Source: Ruminococcus sp. (GTDB lineage Bacteria > Bacillota > Clostridia > Oscillospirales > Acutalibacteraceae). From it: 32,210 nucleotides of DNA. Position numbers and translations under genes: made by a program. The DNA lies in NCBI GenBank assembly GCA_017411385.1, contig JAFQQF010000001.1, positions 1 through 32,210 on the forward strand, given 5' to 3'. Below are positions 25,477 through 32,210 of the stretch, in pieces (within the stretch, counting starts at the first letter, position 1; every line of letters begins with the position of its first letter). The notes beneath the pieces were generated by a model that had not been told where the DNA came from, ran no database searches, and saw only the letters and a program-made list of their open reading frames with translations.

Positions 25477-25510
25477 AAAAAAACAGAACGTCTTTTAAAA
25501 GACGTTCTGT
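25477..25510 (-). terminator. Terminator of glyS
   Basis: A perfect palindrome (ACAGAACGTCTTTT / AAAAGACGTTCTGT, 25483-25510). On the minus strand it is followed by seven Ts, as expected of an intrinsic terminator for glyS. Confidence 0.9.
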
Positions 25511-25543
25511 TGCTGTTTTGTGTGGTTTTAATTGTAAGCTTTA

Positions 25544-26920
25544 TCAGAATGCACACTTCTCTGTAAGATAAGCTGCAAGCTCGGAGATAGGCATTCTTAC
25601 CTGCTCCATTGTGTCACGGTCACGGACTGTAACACAATTGTCCTCAAGAGAATCAAAGTCATAGCAGATTGAGAAGGGAGTTCCGATTTCGTCCTGACGG
25701 CGGTAACGCTTTCCGATAGAGCCTGCATCGTCAAACTCAACAGGGAAGTGCTTGGAAAGCATATCTGCAACCTCCTCTGCCTGCTCGGAGAGCTTCTTGG
25801 AAAGGGGAAGCACTGCTGCCTTGAAGGGAGCGAGTGCGGGGTGAAGTCTGAGCACAACTCTTGTGTCACCCTCAGAAACCTCCTCCTCGTCATAAGCCTC
25901 TGTGATGATGGAGAGGAAGAGTCGCTCAACACCCAGAGAAGGCTCGATAACATAGGGGATGTAGCGGGAATTGTCTGTGGGGTCAAAGTACTCCATAGAT
26001 TTGCCTGAAACTGTCTGATGCTGTGTCAGGTCGTAGTCTGTTCTGTCAGCAATACCCCAAAGCTCACCCCAGCCGAAGGGGAAGAGATACTCAAAGTCAG
26101 TTGTTGCTTTTGAATAGAAGCAAAGCTCCTCAGCAGAGTGGTCGCGGAGTCTGAGGTTTTCTTCCTTGATGCCTAAGGAGTACAGGAAGTCACGGCAGAA
26201 TGAACGCCAGTAATCGAACCACTCAAGGTCTGTACCGGGCTTGCAGAAGAACTCAAGCTCCATCTGCTCGAACTCGCGAACACGGAAGATAAAGTTACCG
26301 GGTGTAATCTCATTACGGAAGGATTTGCCAATCTGAGCAACACCGAAAGGAACCTTCTTACGGCTTGTACGCTGAATATTCTGGAAATTTACAAAGATAC
26401 CCTGTGCTGTTTCGGGTCTGAGGTAAATCTCACTCTTGCTGTCCTCTGTAACACCCTGGAAGGTCTTGAACATAAGGTTGAACTGACGGATGTCAGTAAA
26501 ATTATGTTTACCGCAGTTGGGGCAGGGGATGCTGTTATCCTTAATGTACTGCATCATTTCCTCGTTGCTCCAGCCTGCAACGTTTGTGCCGTCAAAGTCC
26601 TCAATGAGGTTATCTGCTCTGTGACGTGTTTTGCACTCTTTACAATCCATCAGAGGGTCGGAGAAGCCGCCAAGGTGACCTGATGCAACCCAAGTCTGAG
26701 GATTCATAAGGATAGCAGAATCCAGAGCAACGTTGTATTTGTTTTCCTGAACGAACTTCTTCATCCAAGCGTTTTTGATGTTAGCTTTGAGCACTGCACC
26801 CAAGGGACCGTAATCCCAAGTGTTTGCAAGACCGCCGTAAATCTCACTGCCGGGATATACAAAGCCTCTGCCTTTGCAAAGTGCAACGATTTTTTCCATT
26901 ACTTTTTCTGTGTTTTTCAT
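25544..26920 (-). CDS. glyS: Glycyl-tRNA synthetase, single-chain alpha2 type
   Basis: A 458-residue class II synthetase that charges tRNA-Gly. [22 protein letters not shown] near the N-terminus, [28 protein letters not shown] (motif 2) and [11 protein letters not shown] (motif 3) are diagnostic. An insert with CxxC pairs ([11 protein letters not shown] and CPNCGKHNF) fits the zinc-binding insert seen in some bacterial members. The anticodon-binding domain forms the C-terminus ([17 protein letters not shown]). GGAGGT precedes the ATG on the minus strand. The leader between promoter and start is only about 35 bases, so there is no T-box. Confidence 0.97.
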   Translation of the reverse strand: MKNTEKVMEKIVALCKGRGFVYPGSEIYGGLANTWDYGPLGAVLKANIKNAWMKKFVQENKYNVALDSAILMNPQTWVASGHLGGFSDPLMDCKECKTRHRADNLIEDFDGTNVAGWSNEEMMQYIKDNSIPCPNCGKHNFTDIRQFNLMFKTFQGVTEDSKSEIYLRPETAQGIFVNFQNIQRTSRKKVPFGVAQIGKSFRNEITPGNFIFRVREFEQMELEFFCKPGTDLEWFDYWRSFCRDFLYSLGIKEENLRLRDHSAEELCFYSKATTDFEYLFPFGWGELWGIADRTDYDLTQHQTVSGKSMEYFDPTDNSRYIPYVIEPSLGVERLFLSIITEAYDEEEVSEGDTRVVLRLHPALAPFKAAVLPLSKKLSEQAEEVADMLSKHFPVEFDDAGSIGKRYRRQDEIGTPFSICYDFDSLEDNCVTVRDRDTMEQVRMPISELAAYLTEKCAF

Positions 26921-26959
26921 AACTGTACCTCCGTATTTTAGAAAATACCATACCTAAAT

Positions 26960-26988
26960 ATAGTAATACATTACTTAAAGCTTGTCAA
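26960..26988 (-). promoter_or_regulatory. Promoter of glyS
   Basis: On the minus strand TTGACA (26988-26983), 17-bp spacer, TACTAT (26965-26960). Confidence 0.85.
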
Positions 26989-27049
26989 CCGAAAAGGGGA
27001 AATATTCCGACAATAACTGTATTTTAAGTACGAGCTGAGCTTGACTTTA

Positions 27050-27078
27050 TTGACTTCAAGTGTCGGCTGTGATATTAT
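27050..27078 (+). promoter_or_regulatory. Promoter of pyrR
   Basis: TTGACT (27050-27055), 17-bp spacer, TATTAT (27073-27078), giving a leader of about 110 bases before the pyrR ATG. Confidence 0.75.
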
Positions 27079-27097
27079 AGAGATAATAAAAATATCT

Positions 27098-27173
27098 TTA
27101 AGTGCAGTACAGCGATGCTCACAAGGTATGTTTTTGAGTGTGTGAACTGTCTGCTTTTGCGGGCAGTTTTTTT
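27098..27173 (+). promoter_or_regulatory. PyrR-type attenuator in the pyrR leader
   Basis: The leader segment 27102-27126 (GCAGTACAGCGATGCTCACAAGG) resembles the PyrR RNA-binding loop consensus (AGTCCAGAGAGGCT..AAGG). It is followed by an intrinsic terminator: 9-bp stem 27146-27154 / 27159-27167 with two G:T pairs, then seven Ts to 27173, about 20 bases before the pyrR ATG. The expected control is that UMP-bound PyrR stabilises the binding hairpin, so that the terminator forms and pyrR expression is reduced. Confidence 0.6.
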
Positions 27174-27194
27174 GTTTATCTTTGAGGTGGTTTT

Positions 27195-27728
27195 ATGAAT
27201 TTTAAGGCAAAGATACTGTCAGAGTCGGATATTGACAGAATTCTTATCCGAATCGCTCACCAGATATGCGAAAAAAACAGTGGAATTGAAAACTTGTGTC
27301 TGATTGGAATCCGTACCCGCGGAGTACCTTTGGCACACAGGCTTTCTGAGTATATAGGCAGGATTGAGGGAGTGTGCCCCGAGGTGGGTGCCTTGGATAT
27401 AACCCTGCACCGTGACGATATTGCAAAGGGCGGTGCTCCTGTTGTGTCCTCTACCGATGTGCCCTTTTCAGTTGAGGGAAAGACCGTGGTGCTTGTGGAT
27501 GACGTAATCTACACCTGCCGTACTGCAAGAGCCGCACTTGATGCTGTTATGACCTTGGGCAGACCTGCACGTATCCAGCTTTGCGTGCTTATTGACAGAG
27601 GTCACTCTGAGCTTCCTATCCGTGCAAACTTTGTAGGCAAGAACATTCCTACCTCTCAGGAGGAAATTATAGCTGTAAGGCTTAAGGAGCAAGACGGTGA
27701 GGATTCCGTGAGCATTTTTGCAAAGTGA
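27195..27728 (+). CDS. pyrR: Bifunctional PyrR: pyrimidine operon attenuator / uracil phosphoribosyltransferase
   Basis: A 177-residue cytoplasmic protein of the PyrR family. [15 protein letters not shown] and [10 protein letters not shown] near the centre, the PRPP-binding motif [21 protein letters not shown], and the C-terminal [14 protein letters not shown] are diagnostic; length is typical. PyrR binds mRNA leaders of pyrimidine genes when UMP is high and causes termination, and has a weak uracil phosphoribosyltransferase activity. GAGGTGG precedes the ATG. No pyr biosynthesis genes follow, so here it is a stand-alone regulator, with its own attenuator suggesting autoregulation. Confidence 0.95.
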   Translation: MNFKAKILSESDIDRILIRIAHQICEKNSGIENLCLIGIRTRGVPLAHRLSEYIGRIEGVCPEVGALDITLHRDDIAKGGAPVVSSTDVPFSVEGKTVVLVDDVIYTCRTARAALDAVMTLGRPARIQLCVLIDRGHSELPIRANFVGKNIPTSQEEIIAVRLKEQDGEDSVSIFAK

Positions 27729-27740
27729 TACGTTTTGCAC

Positions 27741-27769
27741 TTGACAAAATCGGCACAAGGGTTTACAAT
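27741..27769 (+). promoter_or_regulatory. Promoter of the TPP riboswitch-thiT unit
   Basis: TTGACA (27741-27746), 17-bp spacer, TACAAT (27764-27769). It starts 12 bases after the pyrR stop. Confidence 0.85.
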
Positions 27770-27783
27770 ACAATCAAACAAAA

Positions 27784-27876
27784 CAGGGGTGCTGACGGCA
27801 AGTCGGCTGAGATTGAGAATGAATGTGCTTCTCTGACCCTATAACCTGATACGGATAATGCCGGCGTAGGGAGTAG
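27784..27876 (+). ncRNA. TPP riboswitch (THI element)
   Basis: Conserved elements appear in order: GGGGTGC (P1/P2 start), GGCTGAGA at about 27824-27831, GACCCTATAACCTGAT (27835-27850), CGGATAATGCCGGCGTAGGGA (27852-27872). These are the signature of the thiamine-pyrophosphate aptamer. It lies just upstream of a thiamine transporter gene, as expected. Confidence 0.97.
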
Positions 27877-27891
27877 ATTCACTGATATTAT

Positions 27892-27924
27892 CAGCACTGC
27901 AGACCGGTATGCAGTGCTGTTTTT
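27892..27924 (+). terminator. Riboswitch-controlled terminator
   Basis: A perfect 9-bp stem (CAGCACTGC / GCAGTGCTG), 10-base loop and five Ts, between the TPP aptamer and thiT. It is the likely expression platform: TPP binding favours termination and turns thiT off. Confidence 0.9.
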
Positions 27925-27979
27925 CTTTTCTGAGAAAATATCTTCTGTTTTGTTGAATATATTTTATTGAGGTGGTTTG

Positions 27980-28825
27980 ATGAAAGAAAACAAAAACAAC
28001 TCAAAATCAACTAAAAACAGAGTTTTGATGTTGACAGAGAGTGCGGCAATGATTGCGTTTGCAACGGTGCTGAGTATTGTGAAAATTGTTGATATGCCTT
28101 ACGGCGGTAGCGTTACTGCCTGCAGTATGTTGCCTCTGCTGATTATCTCTTACAGATACGGCACAAAGTGGGGCTTGCTTACATCCTTTACCTACGGCGT
28201 GATTCAGATGCTTTTAGGTATGGATAATCTGACTTATGCAACCTCTTTCTGGGCTGTGATTGCCATTATCCTGTTTGACTATTTGTTTGCATTTGTTGTA
28301 CTGGGTTTGGGTGGCCTTTTTAGAAAGCTTACTAAAACACAGGGTCAGGCTCTGTGCACAGCGGCTATTGTAACCGGCCTCTTGCGTTATCTGTGTCATA
28401 CTGTTTCCGGTTGCACAGTTTGGGCAGGAATGGCTCTGCCCACAAAGGAGGCACTTATCTACTCATTATCCTATAACCTTACATATATGCTTCCCGAGAT
28501 AATCGTGCTGGCTGTAGGCGCTGTGCTTGTGTCAAGACTTCTTGATTTCTCACAGACAGATATTAAGAGAATTGTAGTGAGAAAGAGCACTTCTGTTGTA
28601 GCTGTAATCCTTTCGGCAGTTGCAGATGTTGCACTGGTTGCGGCTGTAATTGTGTCAATTGTATTTATTGCACCCTATCTTCAGGCGGAAGACGGTTCGT
28701 TTTTACTCAAGGGAATTCTCCTTGTAAACTGGACACCTGTGCTTATAACTCTTCTTTGCGGTGTTGCCGTGTTTGCAATTCTCTTTGTTATTTCCAATGT
28801 AATTAAGAAGAAAGCAGTAAAATAA
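27980..28825 (+). CDS. thiT: Energy-coupled thiamine transporter substrate-binding subunit ThiT
   Basis: A 281-residue membrane protein of the ECF-transporter S-component family. It has about six hydrophobic helices in the ThiT part (residues about 18-185), with GTKWGLLTSFTYGVIQMLLG, TGLLRYLCHTVSGCTVW and YSLSYNLTYMLPE matching regions conserved in ThiT. It binds thiamine and works with a shared EcfA/EcfA'/EcfT module encoded elsewhere. Two extra transmembrane helices at the C-terminus (about 205-235 and 248-272) make it longer than the short ThiT form of about 180 residues. The ATG at 27980 with GAGGTGG upstream is preferred over the TTG at 27977. Control by the TPP riboswitch supports the assignment. 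Confidence 0.93.
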   Translation: MKENKNNSKSTKNRVLMLTESAAMIAFATVLSIVKIVDMPYGGSVTACSMLPLLIISYRYGTKWGLLTSFTYGVIQMLLGMDNLTYATSFWAVIAIILFDYLFAFVVLGLGGLFRKLTKTQGQALCTAAIVTGLLRYLCHTVSGCTVWAGMALPTKEALIYSLSYNLTYMLPEIIVLAVGAVLVSRLLDFSQTDIKRIVVRKSTSVVAVILSAVADVALVAAVIVSIVFIAPYLQAEDGSFLLKGILLVNWTPVLITLLCGVAVFAILFVISNVIKKKAVK

Positions 28826-28835
28826 GCATTAAGAA

Positions 28836-28873
28836 AACAGGCAACGTGTGAAAACGTTGCCTGTTGATTTTTT
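28836..28873 (+). terminator. Bidirectional terminator between thiT and the minus-strand operon
   Basis: A perfect 12-bp stem (AACAGGCAACGT / ACGTTGCCTGTT), 6-base loop, then GATTTTTTT on the plus strand. On the minus strand the stem is followed by TTTTC, so it may also end the hydrolase operon. It overlaps the last codon or so of the minus-strand gene. Confidence 0.85.
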
Positions 28874-29618
28874 ATATGAACTTTTCGCAGATTTTAAGGA
28901 ATTCTCCTTTGAAAATATCCTTGTCATCTTCTGTGTAGAAATAATGGGTGGAGTGTTCAAGAGCGATGACGTTGATGTTGGGGTGTTTTCTGAGGATTTT
29001 CTCCGACTGGTTTGAAACTAATTCATCGTGCCTGCTTTGAAAAGCCACGGCAGGCGGAGTAATCAATGAGAGCTTTTTGCGAGTGTCGTCTGCTTTTACA
29101 AAAAGCTCAATAAACCTTGGCAACCACTTAGGATAAAGCCACAGCCTTCTGTCAACCTCAATTCCGTAGGCATCCCTTGCGGCAACCTCATGGGCTTTAT
29201 CCTCTCTTACCTTATCAAAGATAACACGGTAAGAGTGCATGGCAGCGTTGTAGGTTGTTCGGGGAGTAAGGGGCACATTGAGCAGATAAAGCTGACTTAC
29301 TCTGTTTGGGTGCTTTATAGCAAGGTCAATAGACAGCAGTGTGCCCATTGAATGGCCAACCAAAATAACGTTTTTGTGATTCTCTGTAAGGTCGCAAAAA
29401 CACTTTTCCGCCTGAGCTTCCCACTTTTTCATAGAGGTTTGGGCAAAAGCTTCAATGTCCTTGCCGTGACCGTCAAGCACCAGATTGTGCACAGAAAAGC
29501 TCTCAGGCACCAAGGGGAGCAAATCACGGAAGTGATAGGGCGTGCCAAGTATGCCGTGAATGAAGAGCACGGCGGTTTTGGCATTGTCTACTTTTCTTAT
29601 GTATTCATTCTTTGTCAT
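28872..29618 (-). CDS. Alpha/beta hydrolase (serine esterase/lipase-like), copy 2
   Basis: A 248-residue cytoplasmic protein of the alpha/beta hydrolase superfamily. Oxyanion-type motif FIHGILGTP (about 19-27), nucleophile elbow VGHSMG with Ser90, acid in RHDELVS and His in LEHSTHYF complete the triad. It is closest in layout to the carboxylesterase / monoacylglycerol-lipase-like group, but the substrate is unknown. It is a tandem paralog of the upstream gene (shared SMKKWEAQAE, VNTPLTPR/LNVPLTPR, DKRLWLY/DRRLWLY and SRHDELVSN-type motifs). It is last in an operon with a 23-base gap. Confidence 0.87.
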   Translation of the reverse strand: MTKNEYIRKVDNAKTAVLFIHGILGTPYHFRDLLPLVPESFSVHNLVLDGHGKDIEAFAQTSMKKWEAQAEKCFCDLTENHKNVILVGHSMGTLLSIDLAIKHPNRVSQLYLLNVPLTPRTTYNAAMHSYRVIFDKVREDKAHEVAARDAYGIEVDRRLWLYPKWLPRFIELFVKADDTRKKLSLITPPAVAFQSRHDELVSNQSEKILRKHPNINVIALEHSTHYFYTEDDKDIFKGEFLKICEKFI

Positions 29619-29641
29619 AAAGACACTTCCAGAAGAAAGAA

Positions 29642-30403
29642 TTATGCGGCGTTAACTTTTCTGAGCTTTTTACACTCTCTTTCGAATACTTTGAGCATAT
29701 ATTGCTTTTCGTCTTCGTTATACAGGTAATGAGTGCTTTCCTTGAATGTGAAGGTTTTGATATTGGGATTTTGCCTTAAAATCTCTTCGGAGCGGTTTGA
29801 TACCAGCTCGTCGTGAACAGACTGAAAGGCTATGCACTTGGATTTTAACAGAGGGAGCTGTTCAATAGTATTCTTAGCTTTTATGAAGAGCTCGCGGAAT
29901 CTGGGAATCCAACTAAGATAAAGCCACAGACGTTTGTCGGGAGTAACACCGTAGGTTTCGCTGGCAGCTACCTCGTCGGGGTGGTCTGGGCGAACCTTGC
30001 TGAATATTACACGCATAGCGTTGCAGGCGAATTTAAAGGTGCAGCGGGGAGTTAAGGGAGTGTTCACCAAGAAGGGAAGCACAACCTTTTCTGTGTGCTT
30101 AAGTGTAAGGCTTAAAGCAAGCAGAGATCCCATTGAATGACCTACAACAATAATATTTTCGTGAGTTTTTGCAAGCTGAGAGAATGCTTCTTCTGCCTGA
30201 GCCTCCCACTTTTTCATAGAGGATTTTGCAAAATCGAGGACACCCTTGCAATGACCGTCAAGGAGTATGTTGTGCAAGGTGAACTCCTTGGGTACCAAGG
30301 GCAGAAAATCCAAAAACTCATTAGGTGTGCTCATAAAGCCGTGGAGAAACAGCACCGCGGTGTCAGCACCTTCTACATCTCTGATGTATTCCTTTCCTAT
30401 CAT
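29642..30403 (-). CDS. Alpha/beta hydrolase (serine esterase/lipase-like), copy 1
   Basis: A 253-residue protein with FLHGFMSTP (about 19-27), VGHSMG with Ser90, the Asp in VHDELVS and the His in KESTHYLY. The catalytic triad appears intact. The lid region differs from its tandem copy, so substrate range may differ. AGGATGAGGT upstream on the minus strand is the ribosome binding site. It starts 22 bases after the DUF1015 gene. The duplicated pair probably arose by tandem duplication inside the operon. Confidence 0.87.
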   Translation of the reverse strand: MIGKEYIRDVEGADTAVLFLHGFMSTPNEFLDFLPLVPKEFTLHNILLDGHCKGVLDFAKSSMKKWEAQAEEAFSQLAKTHENIIVVGHSMGSLLALSLTLKHTEKVVLPFLVNTPLTPRCTFKFACNAMRVIFSKVRPDHPDEVAASETYGVTPDKRLWLYLSWIPRFRELFIKAKNTIEQLPLLKSKCIAFQSVHDELVSNRSEEILRQNPNIKTFTFKESTHYLYNEDEKQYMLKVFERECKKLRKVNAA

Positions 30404-30425
30404 CTTACCTCATCCTTTTGTTTAA

Positions 30426-31709
30426 TCAGTCAAGTTTATTCATTACCATACCCGTAATCATCTTGGGATAGAAGTATGTGGATTTCTGGGGCATCTTTTC
30501 GCCCTCTGAAGCTACATCACGGATTTCTTCAACCTTGGTGGGGTTGAGAACAAAGGAGCACTGAGCCACGCCCTCGTCAACTGCACAGAGTGCTTCCTCA
30601 AAGAACTTGGTGTAAGTCAGGTTAATCTGCTGTGCCATGTTCTCTTTATCAATGCCGAAAATCTGCTCTAAAATAAGAGTGTGCAGAACTGTAACATCAA
30701 GGCTTCTGGAGGCTTTTGACAGCTCGGGCAGAAGCTCGTTCATAACTGAAATGTCCTTGAGAGTGAGCAGATACCACTCACCCTTTCCTGTGTAGAAGCC
30801 AAAAGCTTTTTTGCCTTGTTTATCTTTATCTGCAAGGATTTTCTCCATATTTTCGGTGTCGGTGTATTTTTCAACATCAAAGTAAGCCTCGCACTTTGCA
30901 AGAACTTCTGCTTTGTCAAATGTTTCGAGGTCGCGGACAAGTCTGTGAGTGGGGAACACCACAAGACCGGGGTGACCCATATCGCAGAGGAATATCATCT
31001 GATAGTCGCAAGCATCGCCCTCTTTTGCGATGCCCTTCTCTCTGCACCAGTTGCGGTAGTTAAGAGCGGTTTCATAGCGGTGATGTCCGTCTGCTATGTA
31101 GATTTTTCTGTCATCAAAATCTGCACAGAGCTTTTCAATAGCATCCTTGTCGGTAACAATCCACAGACGATGAGTGATGTTGTCGTCATCTGTGAAAGAT
31201 AAATCACATTCTCTTTCGGAGAGTGCATCAATGGTGGACAGGGAAGTGTGTTCCTCGTCCATATAAAGACCGTAAATCTGGCTGAAGTTACAGTTAGTAG
31301 CCTTCATAAGATTGAGTCTGTCTTCCTTGGCTTTGGAGAGAGTGAACTCGTGAGGGAGTACAACACCCTTAGAAAACTCCTCAACCTTAAGACGGCAGAT
31401 AAGACCCTTGATGGATTTACGCTCACCGTAGGCGGTGAATTCCTCTTCGTAGATGTAGAGTGCATCCTCGGCTTCGCGGATAAGGATGCCTTTATCCTCC
31501 CACATTTTGAGAACTTCACAAGCGGTAGCGTAGGGATTTTCGCCTTCCTTTGGAAGCTCCAGACGGATTATGTTGTTTTCGTTTTCAGCAAGATACTGAA
31601 GCCTCTGAGCTTCGGAGATAATATCGTAAGGGGGACAGCAGATAGATTTGATACAGCCTGCTGTGTTTGTGTCAAAGCGTAAGCCCTTGAAGGCTTTAAT
31701 CTGTGCCAT
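30426..31709 (-). CDS. DUF1015 family protein
   Basis: A 427-residue protein matching the DUF1015 family (function not established): AFKGLRFD at the N-terminus, ICCPPYDIISEAQ, NIIRLELPKEGE, and the highly conserved IADGHHRYETALNYR with its GHHR core. The family is cytoplasmic, and in clostridia it is often near serine biosynthesis genes (recalled, not shown here). It is the first gene of the minus-strand operon with two alpha/beta hydrolases. CGGAGGTTCACT upstream of the ATG gives a good ribosome binding site. Confidence 0.88.
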   Translation of the reverse strand: MAQIKAFKGLRFDTNTAGCIKSICCPPYDIISEAQRLQYLAENENNIIRLELPKEGENPYATACEVLKMWEDKGILIREAEDALYIYEEEFTAYGERKSIKGLICRLKVEEFSKGVVLPHEFTLSKAKEDRLNLMKATNCNFSQIYGLYMDEEHTSLSTIDALSERECDLSFTDDDNITHRLWIVTDKDAIEKLCADFDDRKIYIADGHHRYETALNYRNWCREKGIAKEGDACDYQMIFLCDMGHPGLVVFPTHRLVRDLETFDKAEVLAKCEAYFDVEKYTDTENMEKILADKDKQGKKAFGFYTGKGEWYLLTLKDISVMNELLPELSKASRSLDVTVLHTLILEQIFGIDKENMAQQINLTYTKFFEEALCAVDEGVAQCSFVLNPTKVEEIRDVASEGEKMPQKSTYFYPKMITGMVMNKLD

Positions 31710-31747
31710 AGTGAACCTCCGTAATTAATTTAATCACATACATATAT

Positions 31748-31776
31748 ATTATATCAATTATGAAGATTTATTGCAA
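31748..31776 (-). promoter_or_regulatory. Promoter of the DUF1015-hydrolase operon
   Basis: On the minus strand TTGCAA (31776-31771), 17-bp spacer, TATAAT (31753-31748), with a leader of about 35 bases. Confidence 0.85.
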
Positions 31777-31891
31777 CTATAAAAGATACAAAAATTTCAC
31801 ATAAAAGCTATATCGGATATAGTGATTTTTTGTTTTTCAGAAACAGGCTGCTATACTTTCTCTTGTTATGCCTTTTATCATTTTAGGGCTG

Positions 31892-32010
31892 GAGTCCCTG
31901 ATGTCGCCACTACGGGTAAAATCAAAAGGCAGGCCATCAGTACTATCATATATACAAAGCCTATTGTCCTCGCATGTTGCGGTGTGCATCGTGTAGAAGT
32001 TTCATCAGCG
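31892..32010. repeat. 119-bp direct repeat, copy 1
   Basis: GAGTCCCTGATGTCGCC... to ...TTTCATCAGCG is identical base for base to 32092-32210. The preceding base differs (G versus C), so this is the left limit of identity. No ORF with a ribosome binding site lies here. Confidence 0.95.
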
Positions 32011-32018
32011 CTCTCCTT

Positions 32019-32075
32019 AAAAATGATTCACCGAATCATTTTTACCTTCGGATACAGCGACTTTGCGCTGTATCC
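32019..32075. other. Two hairpins between the direct repeats
   Basis: An 11-bp perfect stem AAAAATGATTC / GAATCATTTTT (32019-32043, loop ACC) is followed by a 10-bp stem GGATACAGCG / CGCTGTATCC (32050-32075). The first one is symmetrical enough to act as a bidirectional terminator. If the repeats form a 200-bp tandem unit, these hairpins are part of each unit. Confidence 0.8.
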
Positions 32076-32091
32076 TCGGCACAGTCGCCTC

Positions 32092-32210
32092 GAGTCCCTG
32101 ATGTCGCCACTACGGGTAAAATCAAAAGGCAGGCCATCAGTACTATCATATATACAAAGCCTATTGTCCTCGCATGTTGCGGTGTGCATCGTGTAGAAGT
32201 TTCATCAGCG
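32092..32210. repeat. 119-bp direct repeat, copy 2, runs to the window end
   Basis: Identical to 31892-32010, offset by exactly 200 bases. The identity reaches the last base of the window, so its true right limit is unknown. It is either a tandem array of 200-bp units that continues, or an assembly edge caused by the repeat. Confidence 0.95.

Noticed and set aside
26921-27049. Possible T-box leader for glyS
   Set aside because: The transcript leader on the minus strand is only about 35 bases from promoter to ATG, too short for a T-box, and no T-box core sequence is seen.
31822-32196. Plus-strand 124-codon ORF
   Set aside because: It covers the terminal direct repeats and hairpins, repeats its own sequence, and has no ribosome binding site.

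Overview
The window looks like a chromosomal segment (or the end of a contig) from a gut starch-degrading, spore-forming Clostridia bacterium of the Ruminococcus bromii / Oscillospiraceae type. The evidence is cohesin and dockerin modules on starch-binding proteins (an 'amylosome'), a SpoIIP sporulation amidase, clostridial-type housekeeping genes, consensus SigA promoters with 17-bp spacers, and AGGAGG ribosome binding sites. Species cannot be fixed from sequence reading alone.

Layout. 1-1358: 3' part of a secreted multi-module starch-binding protein. 1509-3406: three-gene housekeeping operon (cyclase-family hydrolase, HAD phosphatase, QueH). 3775-9128: three cohesin proteins in a row, two with a sortase-type APNTG tail and one with a transmembrane tail, separated by repeat-rich intergenic DNA. 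9284-14550: spoIIP, a small membrane protein of unknown function, dusB, glyA and rarA. 14669-25178: second starch block, comprising a leucine-rich-repeat protein with a dockerin, an operon of a CBM26-dockerin protein plus two tandem GH13 amylases, and an abundant-looking secreted anchored protein of unknown function. 25544-31709: glyS (minus strand), pyrR with an attenuator, thiT with a TPP riboswitch, and a minus-strand operon of a DUF1015 protein and two alpha/beta hydrolases. 31892-32210: 119-bp direct repeat that runs into the window end.

How it fits together (inference). The cohesin proteins at 3775, 6197 and 7530 would sit on the cell surface. The dockerin proteins at 14669 and 17346 would dock onto them. 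The CBM26, X25-like and related modules would hold starch. The two amylases carry their own N-terminal starch-binding module but no dockerin, so in this locus the dockerins are on non-catalytic proteins. The two APNTG scaffoldins share cohesin, tail, terminator and promoter layout but have different N-terminal starch-binding modules, so the locus looks like a product of duplication and module swapping.

Points for review: a probable one-base frameshift at the 3' end of the second amylase; an Asn-to-Gln change in conserved region I of the first amylase; a 21-bp minisatellite at 5722-6008; interspersed inverted-repeat elements around 7071-7374; and the terminal repeat. Several start codons were corrected by ribosome-binding-site position (7530, 11965, 13276, 27980), and one gene appears to start with TTG (2128).
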